This document shows positions 38,614 through 49,935 of a stretch of 64,000 bases of DNA, one piece after another. Each line of letters begins with the position of its first letter. Within the stretch, counting starts at the first letter, position 1. The position numbers were made by a program, and so were the translations under genes. The notes below the pieces were generated by a model. The model was given only the letters and a program-made list of their open reading frames with translations, was not told where the DNA came from and did no database searches. The stretch lies in the NCBI GenBank assembly GCA_016946835.1, contig JACVTC010000005.1:126001-190000 (forward strand), read 5' to 3'. Origin of the DNA: Neocallimastix lanati (nom. inval.) (Eukaryota > Neocallimastigomycota > Neocallimastigomycetes > Neocallimastigales > Neocallimastigaceae).

Positions 38614-40337
38614 GTAACTCTGATTCAAATAGTCCAAACCCTCACAATACTTTATATTTTGCAGATAGTATAAATGTACTATCAAGGAATAAAAATGAAA
38701 AAGGTAAAAATAATAATTTATACACTCAACTTATTAATAGTATTAATATAAATCAATCAGAAAATAGTAGTGGAAGTGGTAATAGTGGATTCTATAGTGA
38801 AAAATCTTCAATTCAATTGAATGATTCAAAAAGTAAAGAAATAGCAGATAAGAAAAAAAGAAGATCAGCGGCAACTATGAGATGTCGAGAGAAAAAGAGA
38901 AATCAATTACAAAAAAAGGAACAATATATTGGTTATTTGAAAAATCATGTGTTATTTTTAGATGGGTTAATTTCTCATATGGGTAATGAAATTAATTGGC
39001 TACGAAAGTCATATATTACTCAGTATGGTGAACAATCGTTAAAAGAGATCTATAAAAAAAATGGAAGAACTGTAGATTTAAGTGTCTTTCCTGGTAGTAC
39101 TTCCTTACCTATTGCTCAAAGTACCATGTTAAATGCTCAACAGTCCTCTTCTTCTTATCTTAACACTACACCAATTCTTCCAACCTCATCACCATCCAAT
39201 ACAGCTACCACGACCACCCCATCATCCACTTCCTCTTCATTTCCAGTGAATCATGAGGATCAAGAAAATACCTTGAAAATGGCTAGTATTCTTCAATCTT
39301 TTACAAATAAAACTAATATACCGTCTTCAAATGCTCAACTCTCCAATCCCAATCAATCAACAACTAATATGATATCACAACAGGCTCTTCCTCTCCATGC
39401 TCTCTCCAATTTAAGTACAAATTCCTTTACTTCCTCCCCTGAAGTTGAAATCGATGTCGATGCCGATGTCGAAACCGAAGTCGACGCCGAAGCCGAAGTT
39501 GAAAACGATATTAGTCCAGTTATTTCTCAAATGCCTATTTCTGTTAAAGCTGCTACTGCTACTGTTACTGCTACGTCTTCCTCTTTACCTTTATCATCGC
39601 AATCATCACAACCATTGCAATCTAAAAACAAATTTCCAATTCAAATTCCAAATCTAAATACCATAAATACTTTAATTAATTTACCTCCTGAACAAAGAGA
39701 GATTTTAATTAAACTTCTTAAGAAACCAGATCTAGCTTTAAAACTTTCATCTGCTCTAGGTAATTCCTCAAATGCAAGAACGACTTCCTCTACTACTATG
39801 AATTCTTCCTTATCTTCGGTTACCTCTTCTATTTCATCATCACTATCACTACCGTTAAGTTCTACTGAACCGACGGGAAATATGAGCACCACCACAGCTT
39901 CAACGTCCACCACCTCTCTAGGTTCATTAACCGAAAGTCTTTTTAATTCCATCCCATCTCATGAGAATCCCTCCACCACCACTACCACCACTACCATAAA
40001 CTTTACAAATACCGTCGTATCAAAATCAACATTAACCTCTGCATCTACATCTCTTTCAAATAATGGGATGACGACAATCCTTCCTACCACTAATAAGGTT
40101 CCATCATCCCTTACCAAGACGACATCATCGACAACATCGACGACGACGACAACAACAACAACAACAAGTGGAGCAGGAGTAAGAATAATAACAAAAACAA
40201 ATACTGGTGATGGTACGACTACCGGTGAAACTATCAATTCTCAAAACTTATCTAAAGATATGACCATTACCTCTATACCAACCTCCAAACAAACCAATAC
40301 TAATACAAATTTAGAAGATATGGTTTATTATATTTAG
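37556..40337 (+). CDS. bZIP transcription factor, two exons
   Basis: Exon 1 is 37556-37859 and exon 2 is 38131-40337. The intron starts GTAAAT at 37860 and ends AAAAAG at 38130, and both sides are phase 1, giving 836 residues. The exon-2 frame begins at the splice acceptor; the GTG at 38160 is an internal Val codon, not a start. The start is ATG 37556. A basic region (about residues 342-358, KKKRRSAATMRCREKKR) is followed by a zipper with heptad L371, L378, M385, L392 and ends NEINWLRKS. It resembles the fungal MetR/CYS3/Zip1-type bZIP (AAS-x-RFR-x-KKK and ENKWL), but the usual conserved Asn is Arg here. A second basic stretch (about 134-157, ERERDRQRYYKLKKR) precedes poly-Asn tracts. The C-terminal half is Ser/Thr-rich with an Asp/Glu-Val/Ala repeat near 540-555, suggestive of an activation region. 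The target genes are unknown. Confidence 0.88.
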
Positions 40338-40356
40338 AATAAAAAAAAAATGAAAA

Positions 40357-40399
<43 letters not shown>

Positions 40400-41107
40400 A
40401 TAAATATAAAATTTTTTTTATTTTTATTATTATTTTTATTTTTATTTTATTTTTTTTTTTTTTTATTTTTTATTTTTTATTTTTTATTTTTTTTTTAGTT
40501 ATTTTTTTTATTTTTCAATATCTTTTTCTACATATTTTTATATCCATATTATTAGAAGCAAGTAAAACAAACAAAGTTAAAACCTCAAACAAAACAAACA
40601 AAAAAAACAAACCCATAAACAAAACAAGTAAAAACAATTCAAAATCTTTTAATCCATAGTTTTATTCAATCAAACTTAAATATATCATTTAATTATTTCA
40701 TATCTATTTATTAATTTATTTCTTATCTATTATTAGTATTACTATAAAGTTTTTATCCATTATTTTATAATAAAAATAGAGATAATGATGATAACCCAAT
40801 ACTAATAATAATGATAAAAAAAAAAAAAAAAAAAAAAAAAAGTATTATATACATATAAAGTAAAATAATAAAAGCAAAATTAAACCGTTATGCATTGTTT
40901 CTTTTTAAAATATTAAATTATTTTATAAATATATTTATTTTTCATTTTCATTTTTATTTTTTTTTTTTTTTTGCTCTTTATTTTTTATTTATTTATTTAT
41001 TTATTTATTTTTTTTTTTCATTTTTTTATATTTAAATTTTTGCCTAAAAATTATTATTATTATTATAATTATTATTTATTATTTATTATTTATTATTATT
41101 TTTATTA

Positions 41108-41148
<41 letters not shown>

Positions 41149-41310
41149 TTATTACTTTATTATTATCATTATTTAATAATAACAGAATCATTTTTTCTAT
41201 TTCTTTATGATAAAAAAAACTTTTTTTTCCTACCAAAAAACCTTAAAAGTTTATAAAAATGGCTAAATGGTTTGATATAATTTTAACATTCATCCTCTTT
41301 CTTCTCAATA

Positions 41311-41337
41311 TTAAAAGGATTAGGTTTATCCTTTTAA
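41311..41337. repeat. Perfect 10-bp hairpin
   Basis: TTAAAAGGAT and ATCCTTTTAA flank the 7-base loop TAGGTTT. It lies about 1 kb past the bZIP stop codon, between two pyrimidine- or C-rich patches. A structural role is possible but unsupported. Confidence 0.7.
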
Positions 41338-43539
41338 CATCCACCAACCAAAATAACAAAACAAAAAAAAAAAAAGTTTTTTTAAATAATAAAAAATTTC
41401 CATTAATACGTATATTAATTTAATATATATAATATAATATAATATAGTTATTTGATCTGTCATTTCCAATTCATATATTATAAATATTTGAAAGATTAAT
41501 TAGAATCGATTTTTATTTATTTATTTTATATTATTTAACTTTTTTTTTTTACTCCATTTATATTATATTTATTATATTATATTATATTATATTTATTCTA
41601 TTTATTTATTTATTCTATTTATTTATTCGTTCATTTTAATTTGTTAAAAAAAAAAAAAAATTAAAAATTATATATTAAATTAAATATAAAAATAATATAT
41701 AATATATATAATAATGTATAGTAATATATAAACATAGTTTCAAATAATATTTAATAATAATAAATTAAAAAAAAAAAAAGAATGAAAAAAAATCTTTTTA
41801 TAATAAATGAAATAATGAAAATTTTTTTTTTTACTATATAGCTTTCATAGGTGGAAATAAAATAAGGTTTTTTTTCTTTTTATTTCTTTTTTATATTTTT
41901 TTTTCCTTTTTTTTTTTTTTAATTTATTATTATTAAATATTATTATTAAATATTATTAAATATTATTATTTATATCTTATGAAATATAGATATATAAATA
42001 AATATTAAAATTATATATATATAAAGAAATAAAAAAAAAAAAATAAATTGTTTTTTTCGATCTCTATTAGTTTTAATATCAGTTTTAGTTTCATTTTTAA
42101 TTTAAAAAAAATATATATTATATAATTTATATATATATAATAATATTAAATCATAATCAAGATTATTTTTTATATTAAAATGTCAAAAAAAATGATCGGA
42201 ATAAAAAATAATATATATATATTTGTATATATATTAAAAACGATTAAAATGCTCTTTTTTTATGAAATTTAAACCTATAAAATTAAAATTTATATATATT
42301 TATTAATTTATATATTTATATATTTATATATTTATATATTCATATATTTATATTTATATATTTATATTTATATACTTATATATTTATATATTTATATTTA
42401 TATAATTAAAAAATATTCAATCTTTTCATATTTTATATATATATTTTTTTATATTTTTATATTATTTTCTATTTAAATACATAAATCATATGAACATGTC
42501 ATTTAAAAAATGTTATTTAATGTATACGTTAATGTATGAAAAATAAATGGTTTAAAAAAAAAAAAAAAAAGTATATTGTAATAATAAAAATTAAAAATTT
42601 TATCCTTTTGATTTAAAGTTTATCCAATAATTATAATAGTAATTAATTAATCTTAAACATTTTTAAATTTATCCGTCACTAAAAAATTAATCCAATATAT
42701 TTGAAATTAAAAGAAAATTATATATATATTTTTTTCAAATAAAATAGATTTAAATATATAAAGTAAATAAACAAACAAACAAACAAACAATCAAATAATA
42801 AAATAAAATAAAAAATATATATAAAAGATAGTATAAAATTAGAATATTTTTATACTATATATTATATTGTGTCTAGTTTTTTTTTTTTTTTTTTATTTTC
42901 TTTAAAAAAAAATTTTTATTCTTACTATTAATTTTATAATTCATTTTATTTAATAATTAATATATATTTTAATTTTAATATATTTTTGTCTTTGAAATGT
43001 ATGAACAATGATGTTATTTTAAAGTTATATTATTATTAAAATATTTGAATTTCCAATCAAAATTGACTCAATAGCTATGAAAATTTGTGAATAACTTATC
43101 TCTTGTTTTTTTCCAAGTTATTAATGAAAGAATTTATTAATAATGGTAGAAGATACAATTGTATTTATAATTGAAAATATATGATATATATATTTATATA
43201 TTATTTAATATTTTTTTTTTTTTTTTTTTTTTTTTTACCAATTTATTATGAATTAAAATAATAATAAACCTACTATGAGAATAGCTTAAAAGATATTAAA
43301 TTATTTTTCTTTTTTAATTCAAAATATCCTTTTCGTTTTTTTGTGTAATTACTATTAATAAATGTTTGTTTGTAAAATTATTTAAAATTTTAAGGGATAG
43401 TAAAACATTTTATATATAATACTGTGATTCTTTACGTTAGTTAACATATAATATTTAATAGTTTACCAAAGAAATTATACAATGTAATTTATCCATATTT
43501 TTAAAATAAATTATTCTAACATTAAAATTATACTCTAAA

Positions 43540-43542
43540 CTA

Positions 43543-43622
<80 letters not shown>
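43540..43622. repeat. ATT microsatellite
   Basis: About 80 bases of uninterrupted ATT. A similar tract of about 60 bases lies at 44154-44216. Confidence 0.93.
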
Positions 43623-43623
<1 letters not shown>

Positions 43624-44149
43624 TTTAAGAAATGATCATAAATTAATCTTACAATCAATCATTTATCCATTTTAAAAACTTTTTCTTTAAATAAAAAATA
43701 TAGATTTATTAAATTAAATTAAAAAAAAAAAAAAAAAAAAAGATAATAAATATATAAAAGACCCTTTTTTTTTTTATTTTAAATATCTCGTAACTCTTTG
43801 AGCTATTCTCATGGTAGATTTTTTATGAAATATATCATTATAAATTGGCAAAAGCAAATTTAAGAAGTATTATATATAATTATAAAAATAATTAGAGCTT
43901 AGATCTTAATTAAAAAAATGTTTTCATTACTTATTAACTTGGAAATAAAGAAAAAAATATAAAGATTAAGTATTCTTATAGTTTCATATTTATCCATTGT
44001 AAATAACACTTTTTCTTTATATAAAAGGATATACCGAATTAAAAAAAAAAAAAAAAAAAAAAAAAGACCTTAATTCTACAACAACAATAAAAAAAATTTT
44101 TAAAAATAGTAAAAAGTTTTAAGTTCTTGTTTTATTTTTTTTTATCTCC

Positions 44150-44216
<67 letters not shown>

Positions 44217-44454
44217 TTAATTGTTTTAATTAATTATTACTATTTTTATTTATAATTCGTAATAACCATTCCTATTTATTATTACTCTCAACAGTTTAAT
44301 AGTTACTTCTATAACCTGTATTTCTGAAATATTTATTATATATATTTATTCTCCGTCTTATAATCTATACTCTCTAATTTGATAATATTACAGTAAATAA
44401 ATTGATAAATAATAATAATAATAATAATAATTATAATAGAAATATTAATAACTA

Positions 44455-44655
44455 ATAATAAATAATAAATAATAAATAATAAATAATAAATAATAAATAA
44501 TAAATAATAAATAATAAATAATAAATAATAAATAATAAATAATAAATAATTAATAATAAATAATAAATAATAAATAATTAATAATAAATAATAAATAATA
44601 AATAATAAATAATAAATAATAAATAATAAATAATAAATAATAAATAATAAATATA
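44455..44655. repeat. AAATAAT heptanucleotide array
   Basis: About 28 copies of the 7-base unit, interrupted twice by AATTAATAAT. It directly precedes the transposase relic at 44700 and may mark an insertion-prone site. Confidence 0.92.
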
Positions 44656-44699
44656 TATATATATGTATTATTATAAGTTAAATATATATATTTAAAAAA

Positions 44700-44899
44700 A
44701 GAATGTGATGCATCTCTATCAATAATTAAACATTGAATTAAAGAAGAAATACGAAAAAGTTCTACCCCTTTTGATATACGACCAAAGCAAATATTTAATG
44801 AAATTTCTAAAGAAGTGGGTTTTTTTTTGTGTCCTGAATAGGATACAATAAGATCTCAAATAACAAGAAATATAAATAAATAAAATAAAATAAAATAAA

Positions 44900-44938
<39 letters not shown>

Positions 44939-45870
44939 CCAGAAGTAACGACACTTGATACAATTCCGAATGAACCAGAATATTATAAAACAGAAAGAAA
45001 TGAAAATTTTTTATGATATTCAAAAAAATTCATATATTATTATTTTTCAGTCATCACCATTACAAGTAAAATTATTTATACAATATAATATAGATATTTT
45101 TGCCGATGGAACATTTAAAATTACACTAAAATGTGGTTATCAAGTGTTCATTACTAGAACTTATGTTAAGGAATTGAATAATTTTTATACTATTTCCTTT
45201 TCAATATTAAAAAAAATAAAAAACAAAGAACTTTCGAAGTGTTATTTGAAGAAATAAAAAAAAAATGTTGAAAAAGAATAATAATTTTTATAATTACACT
45301 AAAAAATTTTTTTTCATTGTGATTTTGAAAAAGGTATTTCTAATGCTTTTAAAAAAGTGTTTCCTGATATAAATATTAAATACAGTAGTAGGCATTATAA
45401 AAGAGTATTAGAAATTAAAAAAAAAAATTATGTCGTAAAAGAAGTAGAAAATAATATTGATTTATATATTCATTATAAGTTAATTTCAAACTTTCCTTTT
45501 AATAAACCCTGAATATATAAATATTATTTATAATAAAATTAAAAGTGATTGAGTGTCCTGAACATAAATATGACAAATTTTTTTTGGAATTTTTAAAATA
45601 CTTTGAAATAGTTTATTTAAAAAGATGATGAAATTATGCATTGGAATTATTATAATAATATAGAGCATATAACAAATAATGCCTCAGTATCATTCAACAA
45701 TATTTAAATGAATTTATTTCCAAAGAAAAAAAAAAAAGCTTCATTTTTTATAAATTTTTATTAGCTTTACAAAAAGGAGATTCATTATTCTACGATGATT
45801 ACAAAATAAGAAATGAATTCGTTGAATTATGGTTGAAGTGTTTAAGATATTTAAATATTAAAATTTTATT
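44700..45870 (+). pseudogene. Decayed MULE-type transposase
   Basis: Conserved blocks appear in the expected order but spread over several frames with stops and shifts. An N-terminal part reads IRKSSTPFDIRPKQIFNEIS and TIRSQITRNINK (about 44745-44880). An A-run of ~35 falls exactly where a Lys/Gln stretch would be. Then come TIPNEPEYYKTERNENF (about 44955-45011), the catalytic-core block IFADGTFKITLKCGYQVF (about 45094-45147), HCDFEKGISNAFKKVFPDI (about 45315-45372), and a C-terminal part near 45670-45840 with NNASVSFNNYLNEF and LALQKGDSLFYDDYK. DGTFK and CDFE match the MULE transposase DDE domain. No terminal inverted repeats were identified. Certainly inactive. Confidence 0.85.
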
Positions 45871-46376
45871 TCAAAAGAAATAATATTATATTTTTACAAT
45901 TAAATAATATTAAATAATTATTTCAAAGGAAATAATAATATATTCTATTAAAAAAGAATTATAAAAAATTATTTTTTACAATTGAATATTAATAATATAT
46001 ATATAAAAAAGAATATTTATTATTTATTTAATTATTAAAATAGAAGCCACATATAAAATACGCCACATTATATCCTTATATTATTTCTGAAACCTTTTAT
46101 TTATTTTTATTATATTTTTGTTTTTTTTTATTATTAATCATTTATTTTATTGTGGATAATTTATGCTTTTTTATTTATTTACTGAAGGGATTTAAAAAAG
46201 TCATACATAATAATTGAATTATATATTTTATAAATTATAAGCTAGTTAAATAGATAAAAAGAAAAAATATTAGTAAGTAAATAATAATAACAATAATAAT
46301 CATAATAATAATAATAGTAATAAATTTTAGTATTGTTAAAGTGGGATAATTCTTTTTCCTTTTCTTTTATTATTAA

Positions 46377-46408
<32 letters not shown>

Positions 46409-46913
46409 GTTAAGATAAAAGATATAATAAATTAATTTTTTACTTTTAAAACTGTAATCCATATTATATCCAAAACTATAAATATATAAATATAAATATA
46501 TTGATATATACTATATATGTATATATTTATGAATATGATGTTATCTATATGAATACTTGTATCTATGGATAGATGTTGTTAAGTTAAAAATATATTTGTA
46601 TGTATCATTTCAAAAATAGGAAAAATACTAAATATTTTTAATTTTTATTTTATTTTTGTTTCTTTTTTTCCTTTTTTTTTTTTTTTTTATTTTTTTTATT
46701 ATAATATATATATTTATTTATTATTAATTTTTTTTTTTATATTTCCTTGCATAAATGTTTCAAAATTTAATTAAATTTAATAATAGATTTTTTTTTTAAT
46801 TTTTTAAATTCTATTTTATTATTTTATTTTATTTTTTTATCTTCATTTAACTAAACACAAAAATGAACTATAATAATATAAAAATAAAAAGTAACTTTTT
46901 ATTTTTTATTAAT

Positions 46914-46946
<33 letters not shown>

Positions 46947-47180
46947 GGTATATATTATTATTATATTTTATTTTATTTTATTTATTTTTATTCCTTTAGA
47001 ATAAGAAAACAAATAAATTTATCATTATATCTTTATTTGATGGATACTGGTTAAACTTTTAATAATTGTTAGGATATAAAAAAAAAGTTTATTAATTATT
47101 AACTATTATTAATACTGTTATATAATTATAAATATATTTTACATATTCTTAAAAATTATATAATTATATAATTGTTTAAG

Positions 47181-47370
47181 AATAGGTGAAATATGTGAAA
47201 AATGAACTTCGAATGTAATGTATTGAAACATATTGTAATGTAAATAATATATAAGCCACAACGTACTAATATAAAATTATTTAATTTTGAATAATTTAGT
47301 GCTAGAAACTCTTTATCATAAAATACAATAATAGAATTTGACATAATGATAAACCATAAATTCCTGACTT
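47181..47370 (+). repeat. Direct repeat flanking decayed sequence, left copy
   Basis: About 190 bases starting AATAGGTGAAAT and ending AAACCATAAATTCCTGACT. The copy at 48416-48590 has the same landmarks in order (GTATTGAAACATATTGT, ATATAAGCCACAA, TATTTAATTT..GAATAATT, AAACCATAAATT). Same orientation, about 1.2 kb apart, with clear divergence. The arrangement recalls terminal repeats of a small element, but no TG..CA ends or target duplication can be confirmed. Confidence 0.8.
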
Positions 47371-48415
47371 TTAATAGATTAAGAGTCTCATCTGACTCTT
47401 AAAAAGATTCTTGGCAAAAGAATCGTTTGCTGGAGACAATATTATGACAAAGAAAAATAAATAAATTGGAATTTTTAAATTATTCATGATGAAAGGTATA
47501 ATAAAATTTTAAATATAACCATGAGTTATATAAAAATAGATGACGTTTATTCCCATCTACAAGCAATACTTAATGATTACAAAGTAAATTTAGGGTTTCA
47601 ATCATTAAACTTCTTTCATTAATGTTGAGAAAATTAAATATAAAATTCTTTTAAAAATTTGGATTTTAAAAAGGGGGAAAATAGACAACATAAAATAAAG
47701 AACTTAAAAAATTAAGTAATTTTTCTTTACTGATTCTAAGTACCGATTATTAAAAAAATCATACTTTTTTTTCTTTTGGAAACGAATAAAAATAATCTAA
47801 AGAGAGAAAATTATAAAATAATTTACATTATTTACTAATATGTTTAAATGGATAGAATTATATAATTAGTTATAAATGTAATCAATTTTAATACTCCTCA
47901 GATTGATCAAGTACACCGATATATAATTAAAAATTTATTTTTAATTGTTATCGCTAAAACGACAAAGGGGAAATATATAAAAGTTAGCGCTTATCCTCAA
48001 AATGGATTAGAATTGAAAGTGATGTAAAACCCAATATATAAGAGATATTCTCACAAATTGAGATAGTATAATATCACCGTTCATGAGGAAGGTTTCCATC
48101 CTAAAAATGGTAATATATAAACCTTAGATTATAAGAGATGTTTTAAATATATTTAATATAAATGGTATAATAATATTAAATACCTAATTTTAGAGGGAAA
48201 TTATTAGATATAACAAATATATTTAAGACATTATTTTAACAATATTTAAATCAAATTAAAGAAATTAATATAATGTAAAGATTAATTTAGAATAGAAATA
48301 ACTAATACTTTAATAATATCAAGTTTATATTATAAAATAAGATAATTTTATATATACATATTTACCATTAAATCAATTTATTCATTATAGACTAACTAGG
48401 TTTAATGAATGTTAG
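47371..48415 (+). pseudogene. Decayed sequence between the direct repeats
   Basis: Several short plus-strand stretches look protein-like and are separated by stops: MSYIKIDDVYSHLQAILN and NLGFQSLNFF (about 47521-47620), TPQIDQVHRYIIKNLF and KTTKGKYIKVSAYPQNGLEL (about 47892-48022), then ITVHEEGFHPKNGNI (about 48073-48117). I do not recognise the family. Composition is less AT-biased than the flanks. An old mobile-element coding region is the most economical reading. Confidence 0.4.
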
Positions 48416-48590
48416 AATAGGTGAAATAAATGAAAAATAAACTTTAAATTGTATTGAAACATATTGTGATATAATTAAAATATAAGCCACAATATAATAA
48501 TATAAAAGTATTTAATTTAGAATAATTAAGTACTATAGAAAAATATATTAATAAAATTGACAAAATTATAAACCATAAATTTCTGATTCT
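48416..48590 (+). repeat. Direct repeat flanking decayed sequence, right copy
   Basis: Partner of 47181-47370, about 175 bases, starting AATAGGTGAAATAAATG and ending AAACCATAAATTTCTGATT. It is slightly shorter through small internal deletions. Confidence 0.8.
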
Positions 48591-48647
48591 TGATATAAAT
48601 AAACTAATTTTCAATTTAACTTTTAATTATTATTATTATTATTATTA

Positions 48648-48680
<33 letters not shown>

Positions 48681-49689
48681 ATAGTAAAATTTATTATTAT
48701 TATTATTATTTATTATTATTATTATTAATTCTCATAGTTTTAATAATAATTAATTAAATGGGAATAATTAAATTAAAAAAAAAAAAAAAAAATAAAAAAA
48801 TTAAAATGAAACAAAAAAGATAAAATAAATAAAATGAAATAATATAATAATAAAAAATAAAATAAAGAAAAAAAATTAAATATAGGAAAAATAAAAAAAA
48901 AAGGATGATTTAAACTTATTATTAAAAAACTAATTTTTAAAACTTAATAGGATAAAAATAATATAAATTTAATTAGTGACCAAAAAAAAAAAAAAAATAA
49001 AATAAAAAGATTATAAAAAATAATAATAATAATAAAAAGTAAAAAATGGTTTCATTTCTTTAATCCGAGAGGAGAGTCAACTTTAAAAATAAAATAAAAA
49101 ATTATTTAAATAAAATTTATTAAATATTTTGATTTAAAAAACAGATTTATATCTGTCTAAATATATATTATTATTATTAATATCTATCATTATTAATTAT
49201 AATTACTTATTATTATTCTACTATTTACTATTTATTATGTGTTATTTACTATTTATTATGTGTTATTTGCTATTTATTATACGTCATTTATTATTTATTA
49301 TTTATTATTTATTATTTATTATTCAATTATTTATTATTCAATTATTTATTATTCAATTATTTATTATTCAATTATAGCTACAGATTAGAGATATTTTTTT
49401 CTCTATTTTTTAATTTTTTTTTATTTTTTTAGATATTAACAATAAAAGGTCTATAAAATATGAAACAAATTTTAATATATATATTTTGAATAAATTGTAT
49501 ATATATATATAAATAAATAAATAAATAAATAAATATATAAATAAATAAATATATAAATATAAATAATAATAATATTAAAAAAAAAATTAAAAATAACCAA
49601 AAGCTGTTTTTTTTTAATTTTTTTAATTTTTTTCTCACTTTTTAATTTTTATTTTAATTTTTATAATTTTACTATTATTAAATTAGATT

Positions 49690-49935
49690 AATAATAATAA
49701 ATAATTGAATAATAATAAATAAATAAATAAATAAATAATTGAATAATAAATAATAAATAATAAATAAATAATAAATAATAAATAATTGAATAATAAATAA
49801 TTGAATAATAAATAATAAATAATAAATAAATAAATAAATAATAAATAAATAAATAAATAATAAATAAATAAATAAATAAATAATTTGAATAATAAATGAA
49901 TAATAAATAAGTAAATAAATAAATAATAATTAAAG
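49690..49935. repeat. AAATAAT / AAAT composite array
   Basis: About 245 bases mixing AAAT, AAATAAT and AATTGAATAAT units, similar in style to the array at 36262-36645. A related TTATTATTCAATTATT array is at 49270-49375 in the complementary sense. Confidence 0.88.

Larger units (their letters stand above)
40338..44699. other. AT-rich spacer downstream of the bZIP gene
   Basis: No supportable gene. The first ~350 bases are probably 3'UTR and downstream sequence, with an A/C-biased CAAA-rich stretch at 40555-40650. Also present: an ATT-type tract near 41050-41160, a perfect 10-bp hairpin (41311-41337), ATT microsatellites at 43540-43622 and 44154-44216, and a heptamer array at 44455-44655. Confidence 0.6.

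Noticed and set aside
39641-40237. Minus-strand open frames (39641-39952 and 39959-40237) opposite the bZIP gene
   Set aside because: They are shadows of the Ser/Thr-rich coding sequence on the plus strand and consist largely of Val/Glu runs.
38160-40337. A separate gene starting at 38160
   Set aside because: The codon at 38160 is GTG, and the open frame continues upstream to a splice acceptor at 38130 whose phase matches the donor at 37860; it is exon 2 of the gene starting at 37556.
46863-47054. 63-codon plus-strand frame with Tyr/Ile-rich protein
   Set aside because: Composition is entirely that of AT dinucleotide repeats; no homology, intron signals or start context to support it.
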